DNA from: an uncultured Bacteroidales bacterium
Lineage (GTDB): Bacteria > Bacteroidota > Bacteroidia > Bacteroidales > UBA932
Direction: 5' to 3'
DNA: 64,000 nucleotides
Assembly: GCA_934725015.1 (NCBI GenBank)
Contig: CAKVAS010000008.1
Location: 41,653 to 105,652, forward strand
Shown here: piece after piece, positions 18,830 to 27,048 of the stretch
Layout of the letters: every line of letters starts with the position of its first letter
Numbering within the stretch: position 1 is the first letter of the stretch
Position numbers and translations under genes: made by a program
The notes under the pieces: generated by a model
Seen by the model: only the letters and a program-made list of their open reading frames with translations
Told to the model about the DNA's origin: nothing
The model's database searches: none

Positions 18830-19625
18830 ACAGCAGTCAAACTACAGCGGTCTGGACGTGATGACGACCGAGGAAATCCTTGAGGGCATCAATAATGAGG
18901 ACAGGACGGTTCCCGAGGCAGTAGGCTCCATCATTCCGGAGATAGGAATGCTTGTCGATGGCGTGGTCTCCCGCATGAGGCAGGGCGGGCGGCTTTTTTA
19001 CATCGGCGCGGGCACGAGCGGCCGTCTCGGGGTTGTCGATGCGTCGGAGATTCCGCCGACCTTCGGAGCTTCGCCAGGGCTTGTCATAGGCCTTATTGCC
19101 GGCGGCGACGGCGCGATACGCAGGGCCGTGGAGGGCGCAGAGGACGATCCGGAGCAGGGGTGGAAGGACATCCTTGCCTTCAGCCCGACCCCGGCCGACA
19201 CCCTTGTCGGGATAGCGGCTTCGGGAACCACTCCTTATGTCATCGGGGCCGTGAGGACCGCCCGCACAAGGGGGCTTCTTACCTCCTGCATCACCTGCAA
19301 TCCCGACACTCCGCTTGCGGAGGCAGCCGAAATTCCAATAGTCGCCGTCGTCGGTCCGGAGTTCGTCACCGGCAGCACGCGCATGAAGGCCGGAACCGCC
19401 ACCAAGCTGATTCTCAACATGATTTCCACCGCGGCGATGATTCGGCTCGGTCATGTGCGCGGCAACCGCATGATTGATATGCAGATTACCAACAGCAAGC
19501 TGATAGACAGGGGCACGAGGATGATAATGGAGGAAACCGGTCTGAAGGACTATGACCGCGCCAGGGGGCTTCTGCTCGAATACGGTTCCGTGCGCCGCGC
19601 CGTCGATTCTTTCGGCGGCGACTAG
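18816..19625 (+). CDS. murQ: N-acetylmuramic acid 6-phosphate etherase MurQ
   Basis: Cleaves the lactyl ether of MurNAc-6-phosphate to give GlcNAc-6-phosphate, a step of peptidoglycan recycling. The SIS-domain signatures are clear: GGRLFYIGAGTSGRLGVVDASE near residue 50-70, GIAASGTTPYVIGA near 130 and GSTRMKAGTATKLILNMIST near 185. The 269-aa length fits the short Bacteroidota form. Overlap with the upstream kinase suggests coupled translation and a kinase-etherase pair. A gap of 137 bp with a new promoter separates it from the GH2 gene. Confidence 0.96.
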   Translation: MKITEQQSNYSGLDVMTTEEILEGINNEDRTVPEAVGSIIPEIGMLVDGVVSRMRQGGRLFYIGAGTSGRLGVVDASEIPPTFGASPGLVIGLIAGGDGAIRRAVEGAEDDPEQGWKDILAFSPTPADTLVGIAASGTTPYVIGAVRTARTRGLLTSCITCNPDTPLAEAAEIPIVAVVGPEFVTGSTRMKAGTATKLILNMISTAAMIRLGHVRGNRMIDMQITNSKLIDRGTRMIMEETGLKDYDRARGLLLEYGSVRRAVDSFGGD

Positions 19626-19682
19626 GGCGGCGGGAGCGGCGATTCGGTCATATAAACCGATGCGGATGTGCACAATTTTTTG

Positions 19683-19690
19683 TACCTTTG
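19683..19690 (+). promoter_or_regulatory. -7 promoter box TACCTTTG upstream of the GH2 gene
   Basis: TACCTTTG fits the Bacteroidales -7 consensus and lies 72 bp before the GH2 start codon, giving a leader of about 65 nt. It indicates that the GH2 gene has its own promoter and is not simply part of the murQ operon. Confidence 0.6.
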
Positions 19691-19762
19691 TCCCCGTTGC
19701 GGCCGTTTGGACCGTAGTGCTGACACACAGGTATTCTAAATTAACACTAATTTCTTAAAGGA

Positions 19763-21670
19763 ATGAAATTAAAGACATTCTTCTCTGCGCTCGCGCTGAC
19801 TGCGGCGATTGCGCTACCGACAGCCGCGAATGCGGACTCTTCAATTCCGAGACCGGAATACCCGCGTCCTCAGTTTGAACGTGCCGACTGGGTCAACCTC
19901 AACGGCGAATGGACCTTCTCGATTGACAATGTGGCGTCGGGCTACGAGAATGGATTCTCAAAATCGACCGGATTTGACGGAAAGATTCTCGTGCCGTTCT
20001 CACCGGAGAGCAAGCTTTCGGGAGTCGGACACACCGATTTCATCGAAGGGGTGTGGTATCACAGAAACATAACCGTGCCCGCCGGATGGGACGGACGGAA
20101 CATACGCCTCAATTTCGGCGCGGTATATTATAAATCTGAGATTTATATCGACGGCAAACTCGTCGGACGTCATTTCGGCGGCACAAGTTCATTCTCATTT
20201 GACATCACTTCTTTCGTCAAGGCAGGGCAGACTCATAGCCTTGTCGTATATGCAACCAGCGACCTCCGCAGCGGGAACCAGCCTGCGGGAAAGCAGTCGC
20301 TTCAGCTCAAATCCATGACCTGCAACTACACGCGGACGACCGGAATCTGGCAGACCGTGTGGATGGAACCGGTCAGCGGGGACGGTCTGGCGCAGGTGCA
20401 GGTGGACACCGACATCGACCAGGGGCAGATTGTCGTGAAGCCGCTCTTCTTCCATGAGGGAAAATCCACGCTCAAGGTCACGGTCACCGACCCGACCTCT
20501 CCTAAGAAGCCGGTGGCGCAGAAGACCGTCGTGGCGACCAACAATTCCGTCGTTGTGCTTCCGATGAAGAAGTTCAGGACATGGAGCCCTGAGGATCCGT
20601 TCCTCTACGACGTGAAGTATCAGGTAATCGATTCTGAAGGCAGGGTAATCGACGAGGTCGGCTCCTATCTCGGAATGCGCAAGGTTCACCTTGAGGGCAA
20701 CAAGATTTATCTCAACAACAGCCCGCGCTACCAGAGGCTTGTCCTCGATCAGGGCTACTACCCTGACAGCCAGTGGACGGCACCCTCCGACGAGGCACTT
20801 CGTCACGACATCGAACTTTCCATGAAGGCAGGATTCAACGGCGCGAGACTGCACCAGAAGGTATTTGAGGAGCGTTTCCACTATTGGGCGGACAAGCTCG
20901 GCTACCTCACATGGGGCGAGAGCTCAAGCTGGGGGATGGACACCAACCTGCCGGAGACCGCGAGAAACTTCATCACCGAGTGGGGCGAAATCATAGTGCG
21001 TGACCGCAACCACCCTTCAATCATCGTCTGGACCCCGACCAATGAGGAATGGAGGCCGGACAACATCCAGTTCCCCCGTTTCATGGAGGATGTCTATGCC
21101 CTCACCAAGCAGCTCGACCCGACGCGCCCTGTCAGCGCGGCGAGCGGCGGAGTCCTCGTCCGCACCGACATCTGGACAGGACACGGCTATGAGCAGAATC
21201 CGGAGAAGTTCCGCAAGATAGTCTGGAATGACGGCAAGCTCTTCACCTACAGGAGCCGCCATCACGAGAGTGCCGGCGGCCTCTACGCAAAGAACTACGG
21301 ATTCAACAGCGAGGCAGTCGCCGGAACATACGACTATCCTGAATATGACGGCAAGATGCCTTATGTCTTCGACGAGTACGGCGGAATCAAGTGGACGAAT
21401 GAGGAGGACATGAAAAAGGCCGCTAATGACCGTGGCGTTTCATGGGGCTACGGCAATGCTCCGACCTCCCTTGAGGATTTCTACACCCGTCTTGAGGGAC
21501 TGACGGACGCTCTTCTCTCCCTTTCCGACTACATCTGCGGCTACTGCTACACCCAGCTCACCGACGTCGAGCAGGAACAGAACGGCCTCTACTACTACGA
21601 CCGCAGCGAGAAATTCGACATGAACCGCATCCATGCAGTTTTCTCCAGGATTCCGGAAAGCTACAAATAG
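19763..21670 (+). CDS. Secreted glycoside hydrolase family 2 protein
   Basis: Predicted exo-glycosidase, 635 aa, with signal peptide MKLKTFFSALALTAAIALP and cleavage near Ala-Asn-Ala. The order is the standard GH2 one: sugar-binding jelly roll (about 30-200, VWYHRNITVPAGWDGRNIRLNFG), Ig-like domain (200-310) and TIM barrel. The acid/base is Glu428 in TPTNEEW and the nucleophile is Glu538 in YVFDEYGG. GH2 enzymes cleave beta-galactosides, beta-glucuronides or beta-mannosides; the substrate cannot be told from sequence alone. No SusCD genes are adjacent. A strong hairpin terminator follows. Confidence 0.9.
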   Translation: MKLKTFFSALALTAAIALPTAANADSSIPRPEYPRPQFERADWVNLNGEWTFSIDNVASGYENGFSKSTGFDGKILVPFSPESKLSGVGHTDFIEGVWYHRNITVPAGWDGRNIRLNFGAVYYKSEIYIDGKLVGRHFGGTSSFSFDITSFVKAGQTHSLVVYATSDLRSGNQPAGKQSLQLKSMTCNYTRTTGIWQTVWMEPVSGDGLAQVQVDTDIDQGQIVVKPLFFHEGKSTLKVTVTDPTSPKKPVAQKTVVATNNSVVVLPMKKFRTWSPEDPFLYDVKYQVIDSEGRVIDEVGSYLGMRKVHLEGNKIYLNNSPRYQRLVLDQGYYPDSQWTAPSDEALRHDIELSMKAGFNGARLHQKVFEERFHYWADKLGYLTWGESSSWGMDTNLPETARNFITEWGEIIVRDRNHPSIIVWTPTNEEWRPDNIQFPRFMEDVYALTKQLDPTRPVSAASGGVLVRTDIWTGHGYEQNPEKFRKIVWNDGKLFTYRSRHHESAGGLYAKNYGFNSEAVAGTYDYPEYDGKMPYVFDEYGGIKWTNEEDMKKAANDRGVSWGYGNAPTSLEDFYTRLEGLTDALLSLSDYICGYCYTQLTDVEQEQNGLYYYDRSEKFDMNRIHAVFSRIPESYK

Positions 21671-21686
21671 AAATTTTTGCTAAATT

Positions 21687-21739
21687 TGCGTGGTTTTGGC
21701 ATTCGGTTTTATTCCGTATGTCAAAACCACGCATTTTTT
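21687..21739 (+). terminator. Rho-independent terminator after the GH2 gene
   Basis: A 12-bp perfect stem (TGCGTGGTTTTG / CAAAACCACGCA) is followed by six T. A TAAATTTG box (21681-21688) overlaps the left arm and might be a promoter for pgi, but a transcript from it would read straight into the hairpin. Confidence 0.8.
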
Positions 21740-21809
21740 CGTTGAACCGGTCTCTGACCATGTTGAAAAAATTGAAATTAAAAATATAAACAAATAATTA
21801 CATATCATT

Positions 21810-23150
21810 ATGTTAAAGGTTAATATGGGAGGCTGCGGCTCCTTCGTAAACGACGCAGAAATTAAGGAATATACACAGAAGGCCGTTGAGGCTCTCAAGG
21901 TTCTTGAAGACGAGACCGGCGCGGGAAATGACTTCCTCGGCTGGAAGCACCTGCCGACTCAGACTCCGGAGTCGCTCATCGCCGAGTGCGAGGCAATCCG
22001 TGACGACTGGAAAGCGAAGGGAGTTGACCTCGTCGTCGTGATAGGAATCGGAGGCTCATACCTCGGAGCGAAATGCGCCCTTGAGGCTCTGTCGCACTCT
22101 TTCGCAAAGCAGCTCGCGGACAAGGGCGGCGCTCCTGAAATCGTCTTTGCCGGAAACAACCTTTCGGAGGAATACATTGCCGAACTGATGGATCTCGTCG
22201 CCGAGCGCAATGTCGCGACGGTGGTGATTTCAAAGTCGGGCACGACTACGGAACCGGCAGTGGCATTCCGCATCATCAAGCAGTACATCGAGGGCAAGTA
22301 CGGCACGGCGGAGGCCGCGCAGCGCATCGTGGCGGTTACCGACGCACATCGCGGGGCGCTAAAGTCGCTTTCAACCCAGGAGGGCTACAGGACATTCGTC
22401 ATCGAGGACAACGTCGGTGGCCGATTCTCGGTGCTCACTCCGGTCGGCCTTCTTCCGATTGTTCTCGCGGGATTCGACGTGCGCAAGATGCTGGAGGGCG
22501 CTGCGGCGATGGAAAAGGCCTGCGCTGTTCCTTCGGAGGAGAACCCTGCGCTCCAGTATGCCGCGATGAGGAATCTCCTTCACGCAAAGCACGGCAAGGC
22601 AGTCGAGATACTCGTTTCCTACAACCCTAAGCTCCAGTATCTGGGCGAATGGTGGAAGCAGCTCTACGGCGAGTCCGAGGGCAAGGACGGCAAGGGCATA
22701 TTCCCTGCGTCAGTAAGCTTCACGACCGACCTTCACTCAATGGGACAGTACATCCAGGACGGCGTGCGTATGCTCATGGAGACAGTCATCACCGTGGAGA
22801 AGGCGCAGCGCAGCGTTGTCATCGAAAGCGACGCGCAGAACCTTGACGGGCTTAACTTCCTCGCCGACAAGCACGTGGAGGAATGCAATGCCATGGCTGA
22901 ACTCGGAACCAAGCTCGCGCACATCGACGGCGGCGTGCCTCAGCTCGGCGTAAGCATCGAGAAGATTGACGAGTACAATCTCGGCGAGGTGTTCTACTTC
23001 TTCGAGAAGGCCTGCGGAATCTCCGCCTACATTCTCGGCGTGAATCCGTTCAACCAGCCTGGTGTCGAGGCCTACAAGAAGAATATGTTCGCGCTATTGA
23101 ATAAGCCCGGCTATGAGGCTCAGGGCGAAGAACTGAGGAAACGGATTTAA
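21810..23150 (+). CDS. pgi: Glucose-6-phosphate isomerase
   Basis: Interconverts glucose-6-phosphate and fructose-6-phosphate in glycolysis. Characteristic segments are VVIGIGGSYLGAKCALEAL (about 70-90), VISKSGTTTEPAVAFR (about 140) and VGGRFSVLTPVGLLPI (about 200). 446 aa matches the compact bacterial form. The gene starts MLKVNMGGCGSF. manA follows after 21 bp, so the two hexose-phosphate isomerases probably share a transcript. Confidence 0.97.
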   Translation: MLKVNMGGCGSFVNDAEIKEYTQKAVEALKVLEDETGAGNDFLGWKHLPTQTPESLIAECEAIRDDWKAKGVDLVVVIGIGGSYLGAKCALEALSHSFAKQLADKGGAPEIVFAGNNLSEEYIAELMDLVAERNVATVVISKSGTTTEPAVAFRIIKQYIEGKYGTAEAAQRIVAVTDAHRGALKSLSTQEGYRTFVIEDNVGGRFSVLTPVGLLPIVLAGFDVRKMLEGAAAMEKACAVPSEENPALQYAAMRNLLHAKHGKAVEILVSYNPKLQYLGEWWKQLYGESEGKDGKGIFPASVSFTTDLHSMGQYIQDGVRMLMETVITVEKAQRSVVIESDAQNLDGLNFLADKHVEECNAMAELGTKLAHIDGGVPQLGVSIEKIDEYNLGEVFYFFEKACGISAYILGVNPFNQPGVEAYKKNMFALLNKPGYEAQGEELRKRI

Positions 23151-23171
23151 CAAGAGGCGACACACTATATT

Positions 23172-24320
23172 ATGGAAAAAAAACAATTATATCCGCTGAA
23201 GTTCATCCCCATCGCGTCGAGGCGCGTGTGGGGAGGGAACTCGCTGATTAAGGTTCTTGGGAAGGACTTCGTGGAGGCCGACGAGGACGGAAACGAGGTT
23301 CATCTGACTGAGAACGACATCATCGGAGAGAGCTGGGAACTGGCCGACATGGGGGAGCAGGACTCTCTCGTGAGCAACGGCTGGCTTGCCGGGAACTCGA
23401 TAGGGGACATCATGGAGACCTATCTCGACAGGATTACCGGCGACGCCGCCTACGCCTGGTTCGGCCGTCAGTTCCCGCTGCTCATAAAGTTCCTCGACAT
23501 CCATCAGAAGCTTTCAGTACAGGTTCATCCGGACGACAAGGTGGCCGAGCAGAGGTACGACTCTCTCGGAAAGGCAGAAATCTGGTACATCCTCGACGCG
23601 AAGCCTGACGCCAAGGTCTATATGGGCTTCCGCCGGGAGACCTCCGCGCGGGAATTCTATGATGCCTGCAAGGCCGGGACGGCTCATGAACTGCTGAATG
23701 TGATTCATCCCAAGAAGGGTGACGCCATTTTCATCACTCCGGGAACTGTCCATGCCGCCGAGGGCGGGATTCTCGTCGCCGAGATTCAGGAGTCGTCGGA
23801 CATGACTTTCCGCCTCTATGACTGGGGGCGCGAGAACAATCCGGCGACGGCCCGCAAGATGCACCTCGAAGAGGCCATTGACCTCATCAACTTCGGGCAG
23901 TACGACCCTTCGCTCTACCGTCCGGCGTCTTCAATGGATGACGCTCAGGTGAACAACCTGCTCGTGCAGTGCCCGCAGTTCACGGTTAACAAGCTCAATC
24001 TCAGGGCTGCCCTGCGCATCAGTCCGGAGCAGTTCGGAAGCTACATCGTCTATGTATGCGTGAGCGGTTCGGCGGCAATCAATGTCCCTAAGGTTCCGGT
24101 CACTGACGACGGAAAGGCCGCAGCGGCGTTCGGCACGGACGCGATGGATGTCTATGCCTTCCACAAGGGCGAGACCATACTCGTCCCTGCGGATATGCCC
24201 GATTTCTATCTCGTCCCGACATCGCCGGACACTGTCCTTCTCGAAGCCACCGACGGACTTCGCGAGGAAGTTGACGAGTACATAAATCCCGATGCGCCGG
24301 CCGAACTTCCGGAGGAGTAG
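23172..24320 (+). CDS. manA: Class I mannose-6-phosphate isomerase
   Basis: Zinc enzyme linking mannose-6-phosphate to fructose-6-phosphate. The cupin metal and active-site motifs are present: KLSVQVHPDDKVAEQ near residue 115, KAEIWYILDAKPDAKVYMG near 135 and FITPGTVHAAEGGILVAEIQ near 195. Total 382 aa, the longer Bacteroidota form. It lies 21 bp behind pgi and 32 bp ahead of an S4-domain gene, suggesting one operon. Confidence 0.95.
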   Translation: MEKKQLYPLKFIPIASRRVWGGNSLIKVLGKDFVEADEDGNEVHLTENDIIGESWELADMGEQDSLVSNGWLAGNSIGDIMETYLDRITGDAAYAWFGRQFPLLIKFLDIHQKLSVQVHPDDKVAEQRYDSLGKAEIWYILDAKPDAKVYMGFRRETSAREFYDACKAGTAHELLNVIHPKKGDAIFITPGTVHAAEGGILVAEIQESSDMTFRLYDWGRENNPATARKMHLEEAIDLINFGQYDPSLYRPASSMDDAQVNNLLVQCPQFTVNKLNLRAALRISPEQFGSYIVYVCVSGSAAINVPKVPVTDDGKAAAAFGTDAMDVYAFHKGETILVPADMPDFYLVPTSPDTVLLEATDGLREEVDEYINPDAPAELPEE

Positions 24321-24352
24321 TCGGCTATTCTTCGGCATAAAGAGAAATCTGT

Positions 24353-24742
24353 ATGGAAGAGGTCAGAATCGACAAGTTTCTGTGGGCGATACGCGCATAC
24401 AAGACGCGCAGCGAGGCCACTGACGCATGTAACGGCGGCAAAATCCGTCTGAACGGCACCGACATAAAGCCGTCCAAGGCTGTGCACCGAGGTGACACCG
24501 TCGTGGTCCGGAAGGGACCGGTGACATACACATATCGTGTCCTCGAACTCATCGACAAGCGTCAGGGGGCGAAGACCGTCCCGCAGTTCGTGGATAATCT
24601 CACGCCCCAGTCGGAACTCGACAAGCTTCACGCTCCCGTGGAGACCTTCTTCCTGAGGCGTGATCGGGGAGCCGGTCGTCCCACCAAGAAGGACCGTCGT
24701 CAGATGGATTCGCTTTGGGATGCGCTGGAATTTGACGAGTGA
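24353..24742 (+). CDS. S4-domain RNA-binding protein, Hsp15 family
   Basis: 129 aa. The S4 RNA-binding fold covers residues 1-65 (MEEVRIDKFLWAIRAYKTRS, GGKIRLNGTDIKPSKAVHRGD). The basic C-terminal tail RRDRGAGRPTKKDRRQMD is typical of Hsp15 (HslR) relatives, which rescue stalled 50S subunits carrying peptidyl-tRNA. It is the last gene before a strong terminator and probably belongs to the pgi-manA transcript. Function is by family only. Confidence 0.88.
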   Translation: MEEVRIDKFLWAIRAYKTRSEATDACNGGKIRLNGTDIKPSKAVHRGDTVVVRKGPVTYTYRVLELIDKRQGAKTVPQFVDNLTPQSELDKLHAPVETFFLRRDRGAGRPTKKDRRQMDSLWDALEFDE

Positions 24743-24773
24743 AACGGTAAAGTGACGGCGCGGCTTGATGCTT

Positions 24774-24808
24774 GCGGCAGTCTCCAAAAATGGAGGCTGC
24801 CGTTTTTT
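24774..24808 (+). terminator. Rho-independent terminator
   Basis: Stem CGGCAGTCTCC / GGAGGCTGCCG with one G-T pair and a short A-rich loop, followed by six T. It ends the pgi-manA-S4 transcript. Confidence 0.85.
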
Positions 24809-24829
24809 GTGAAATTTTGTCTGAGAAAT

Positions 24830-24860
24830 TTTGTTATTTCGGACTTTATCCTTACCTTTG
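24830..24860 (+). promoter_or_regulatory. Bacteroidales promoter, full -33/-7 pair, for rubrerythrin
   Basis: TTTG at 24830-24833 and TACCTTTG at 24853-24860 are separated by exactly 19 bp, the Bacteroidales consensus. The leader to the rubrerythrin ATG is about 65 nt and AT-rich. It is the best promoter match in the window. Confidence 0.75.
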
Positions 24861-24933
24861 TTGCGTAAATTTTAATAATTCCAAATTAAGAATTATAAGG
24901 AGCATCAAGTTAAACGATTAAAGATTTATTGTT

Positions 24934-25488
24934 ATGATTAAGAAATTCAGATGTATGGTGTGCGGCTATGTTTATGAGGGAACTGAACCGCCTGCGGAAT
25001 GCCCTCTTTGCCACGCCAAGTCGGACAAGTTCGTCGAGCTCAAGGAAGAGGAAGGCGCGCTGAGCTGGGCGTGCGAGCATGAGCTCGGGGTTGCGAAGGG
25101 TGTGGATCCCGAGATTCTTGAGGGTCTCCGCGCTCACTTTGCCGGGGAGTGCTCCGAGGTCGGAATGTATCTCGCGATGAGCCGTCAGGCCGACAGGGAA
25201 GGCTACCCTGAGATTGCCGACGCATTCAAGAGGTATGCTTTCGAGGAGGCTGAGCACGCCGCAAAGTTCGCCGAGCTTCTCGGAGAGTGCGTATGGGACA
25301 CCAAGACCAATGTTCAGAAGAGGATGATGGCTGAGCAGGGCGCGTGCGAGGACAAGTTCCGCATCGCCAAGCTTGCGAAGGCTCAGAACCTCGACGCCAT
25401 TCACGACACCGTTCATGAGATGGCACGCGACGAGGCGCGTCACGGCGCGGGATTCCAGGGACTTTGGAAGAAATATTTCCAGAAATAA
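24934..25488 (+). CDS. rbr: Rubrerythrin with N-terminal rubredoxin domain (reverse order)
   Basis: Peroxide-scavenging di-iron protein of anaerobes, 184 aa. The N-terminal rubredoxin-like iron site is CMVCGYVYEG...CPLCH (residues about 7-27), and the ferritin-like di-iron domain follows with ExxH motifs (GECSEVGMYL, FEEAEHAAKF, MARDEARHGAGF). The rubredoxin part comes first, opposite to classical rubrerythrin, as in 'reverse rubrerythrins' annotated as NADH peroxidase. It has its own strong promoter and stands alone, as expected for an oxidative-stress gene. Confidence 0.93.
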   Translation: MIKKFRCMVCGYVYEGTEPPAECPLCHAKSDKFVELKEEEGALSWACEHELGVAKGVDPEILEGLRAHFAGECSEVGMYLAMSRQADREGYPEIADAFKRYAFEEAEHAAKFAELLGECVWDTKTNVQKRMMAEQGACEDKFRIAKLAKAQNLDAIHDTVHEMARDEARHGAGFQGLWKKYFQK

Positions 25489-25533
25489 TCCCTTTTTCCC
25501 GGGTTTTATTTAAGATTTTTCGCGTCAGATTAT

Positions 25534-25541
25534 TAACTTTG
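25534..25541 (+). promoter_or_regulatory. -7 promoter box TAACTTTG for the Card1-like gene
   Basis: TAACTTTG lies 70 bp before the nuclease ATG, giving a leader of about 63 nt and independent expression from the rubrerythrin gene. Confidence 0.6.
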
Positions 25542-25610
25542 TCCTCCGCAGGCTTCGGCTCGCGGAGGATTTTTCGTATGACCATATAAACAGAAACATA
25601 ATACTGAATC

Positions 25611-26741
25611 ATGGCAAAATCAAGGCATCAGATAATCACGGTAGGCAAGGATTTGGATTCCATATATCTCGGAATCAAGGAGTTCACTCCCGATGTCATA
25701 CATCTTGTTGCGACGAAGGAAACGAAGGGCACTTATGGCGATATGCTTCGTCTCATACCTCGGAAAATCGAGGTTCATGAATATGTCGTCGGCCCTTATG
25801 ACGTCGAGGGAATCATGCGCGTCTGCGGCGAGATTCAGGAGGCGAACCGCGACTGCGAATTTCTCTACAACCTTTCGGAGGGGACGAAGATTATGGCTAT
25901 GGCGGCCGGGAAGGTTGCGATGGAGTTCGGCGAGAGGGGGATTTACATCACGCAGGACGGCTATTGGATTGACACTTTCGACTACAGGCGCAAGCCATTG
26001 ACGCAGACCATAAGCAATTCCGAGTATATGAAGCTCTACGGCAACAGCGTGCGGGAGTTCGAGGATGTCGGAAAGATGAAGCCGCTGGACGTGAACACGG
26101 CCTATTACGCCAAGAAGTTCATTGAGAGGAACTTCGATGTCTATACTGAGGCTAAGAGGTGGTTTCGGGGACTGCCCGAGCCCAAGCATGGGAAATATTT
26201 CGCGGGAAAGCTCCACTGCGGCTACCACATCGAGACTGACGGCGGAACGCTGACGATTTACAAGGGTGCGGACGTGCTGTTCGACTCGGCCTGCAAGCGC
26301 AGCTGCGAGATTATGTTCATCGGAAGGTGGTGGGAGATAATCGTCGCCGACATAGTTGCCCGCTGGGACAGGGAACGCGGCGGAGAGTCGGGGCACGGCA
26401 TCTGGAGGGATGTGATTTTCAATGATGTGGAGAAGAATTCGGTGAAGAACGAGGTTGATCTGCTGGTGAACGACAGGCAGAGGCTGCTGCTCATCGAGTG
26501 CAAGTCGGGCGAGGTGTTTTCGGCTGACATCTTCAAGATTGACGGGGTGCGGGAGACTTACGGAGGCACGGACTCGAAGGCCATTCTGGTGAGCTATCTG
26601 CCTCTGAGCAAGTCGATTGTGGAGAAATGCGAGGATTTGGGGATATATTGTTTCGCGCCTAAGGACATGGCCTCGCGGGTGGGGCATGTCAAGCAGCTGC
26701 CCGAGTGGCTGGACGAGGTGGTTTCCCTGCATGAGTTGTAG
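25611..26741 (+). CDS. Orphan Card1-like protein: CARF domain plus PD-(D/E)xK nuclease
   Basis: 376 aa, DUF1887/Can2-Card1 layout. Residues 1-150 form a CARF-like sensor (IITVGKDLDSIYLG; LYNLSEGTKIMAMAAGKVA at 85-103, the counterpart of the N-x-[ST]-x-GTK ligand motif). Residues about 235-345 form a restriction-type nuclease with Glu242, Asp283 in NEVDLLV and Glu296-Cys-Lys298 in LLLIECKSGE, so the active site looks intact. In type III CRISPR systems such proteins are switched on by cyclic oligoadenylate and cut nucleic acid. No cas gene or CRISPR array is in this window: neighbours are rubrerythrin and addAB. It may answer a distant type III locus or another nucleotide signal. Confidence 0.88.
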   Translation: MAKSRHQIITVGKDLDSIYLGIKEFTPDVIHLVATKETKGTYGDMLRLIPRKIEVHEYVVGPYDVEGIMRVCGEIQEANRDCEFLYNLSEGTKIMAMAAGKVAMEFGERGIYITQDGYWIDTFDYRRKPLTQTISNSEYMKLYGNSVREFEDVGKMKPLDVNTAYYAKKFIERNFDVYTEAKRWFRGLPEPKHGKYFAGKLHCGYHIETDGGTLTIYKGADVLFDSACKRSCEIMFIGRWWEIIVADIVARWDRERGGESGHGIWRDVIFNDVEKNSVKNEVDLLVNDRQRLLLIECKSGEVFSADIFKIDGVRETYGGTDSKAILVSYLPLSKSIVEKCEDLGIYCFAPKDMASRVGHVKQLPEWLDEVVSLHEL

Positions 26742-26747
26742 GAACTG

Positions 26748-26850
26748 CGTAAGGCGCATAAGCGCCGTGCGGAGAACAACGAAGCGGTGGCCTTGTGCGA
26801 TGGTGTGCACGGAGCACGACTTCCCCTATGGAGGGGACGGGAGGGGTGTA
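26748..26850 (-). repeat. Dispersed three-hairpin element, family A copy 1
   Basis: Read on the minus strand this ~100-bp block closely matches 44472-44570. It contains three small hairpins in a row: CCCCT/AGGGG, GTGC/GCAC and GGCGC/GCGCC. It begins 6 bp after the Card1-like stop codon. It occupies a third of the 307-bp gap 26742-27048; the rest holds a TATCTTTG promoter box and no gene I can support. Confidence 0.75.
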
Positions 26851-26987
26851 TGAGAAGGTCCTCCGCTCATGAAAAAAAATCGCGATGGGCTTCCCTCCCT
26901 CGGCTTTATGAAGCCTTTCGGTGCTTTTTCTGCGCTTGTGAAGTATTTTTTTCTTCACCTGTGCATCGGTTTTGCACAAGCGGGGAT

Positions 26988-26995
26988 TATCTTTG
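26988..26995 (+). promoter_or_regulatory. -7 promoter box TATCTTTG for addBA
   Basis: TATCTTTG lies 53 bp before the addB ATG and fits the Bacteroidales -7 consensus. Confidence 0.55.
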
Positions 26996-27048
26996 CAGTG
27001 TTTGGAAAAACGCCTTGATGATATTGAACATGAAAAGACTTTGATGAT

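Noticed and set aside
26787..27044. 85-codon frame in the gap before addB.
   Set aside because: It crosses the family A repeat and a promoter box, and has no recognised product.
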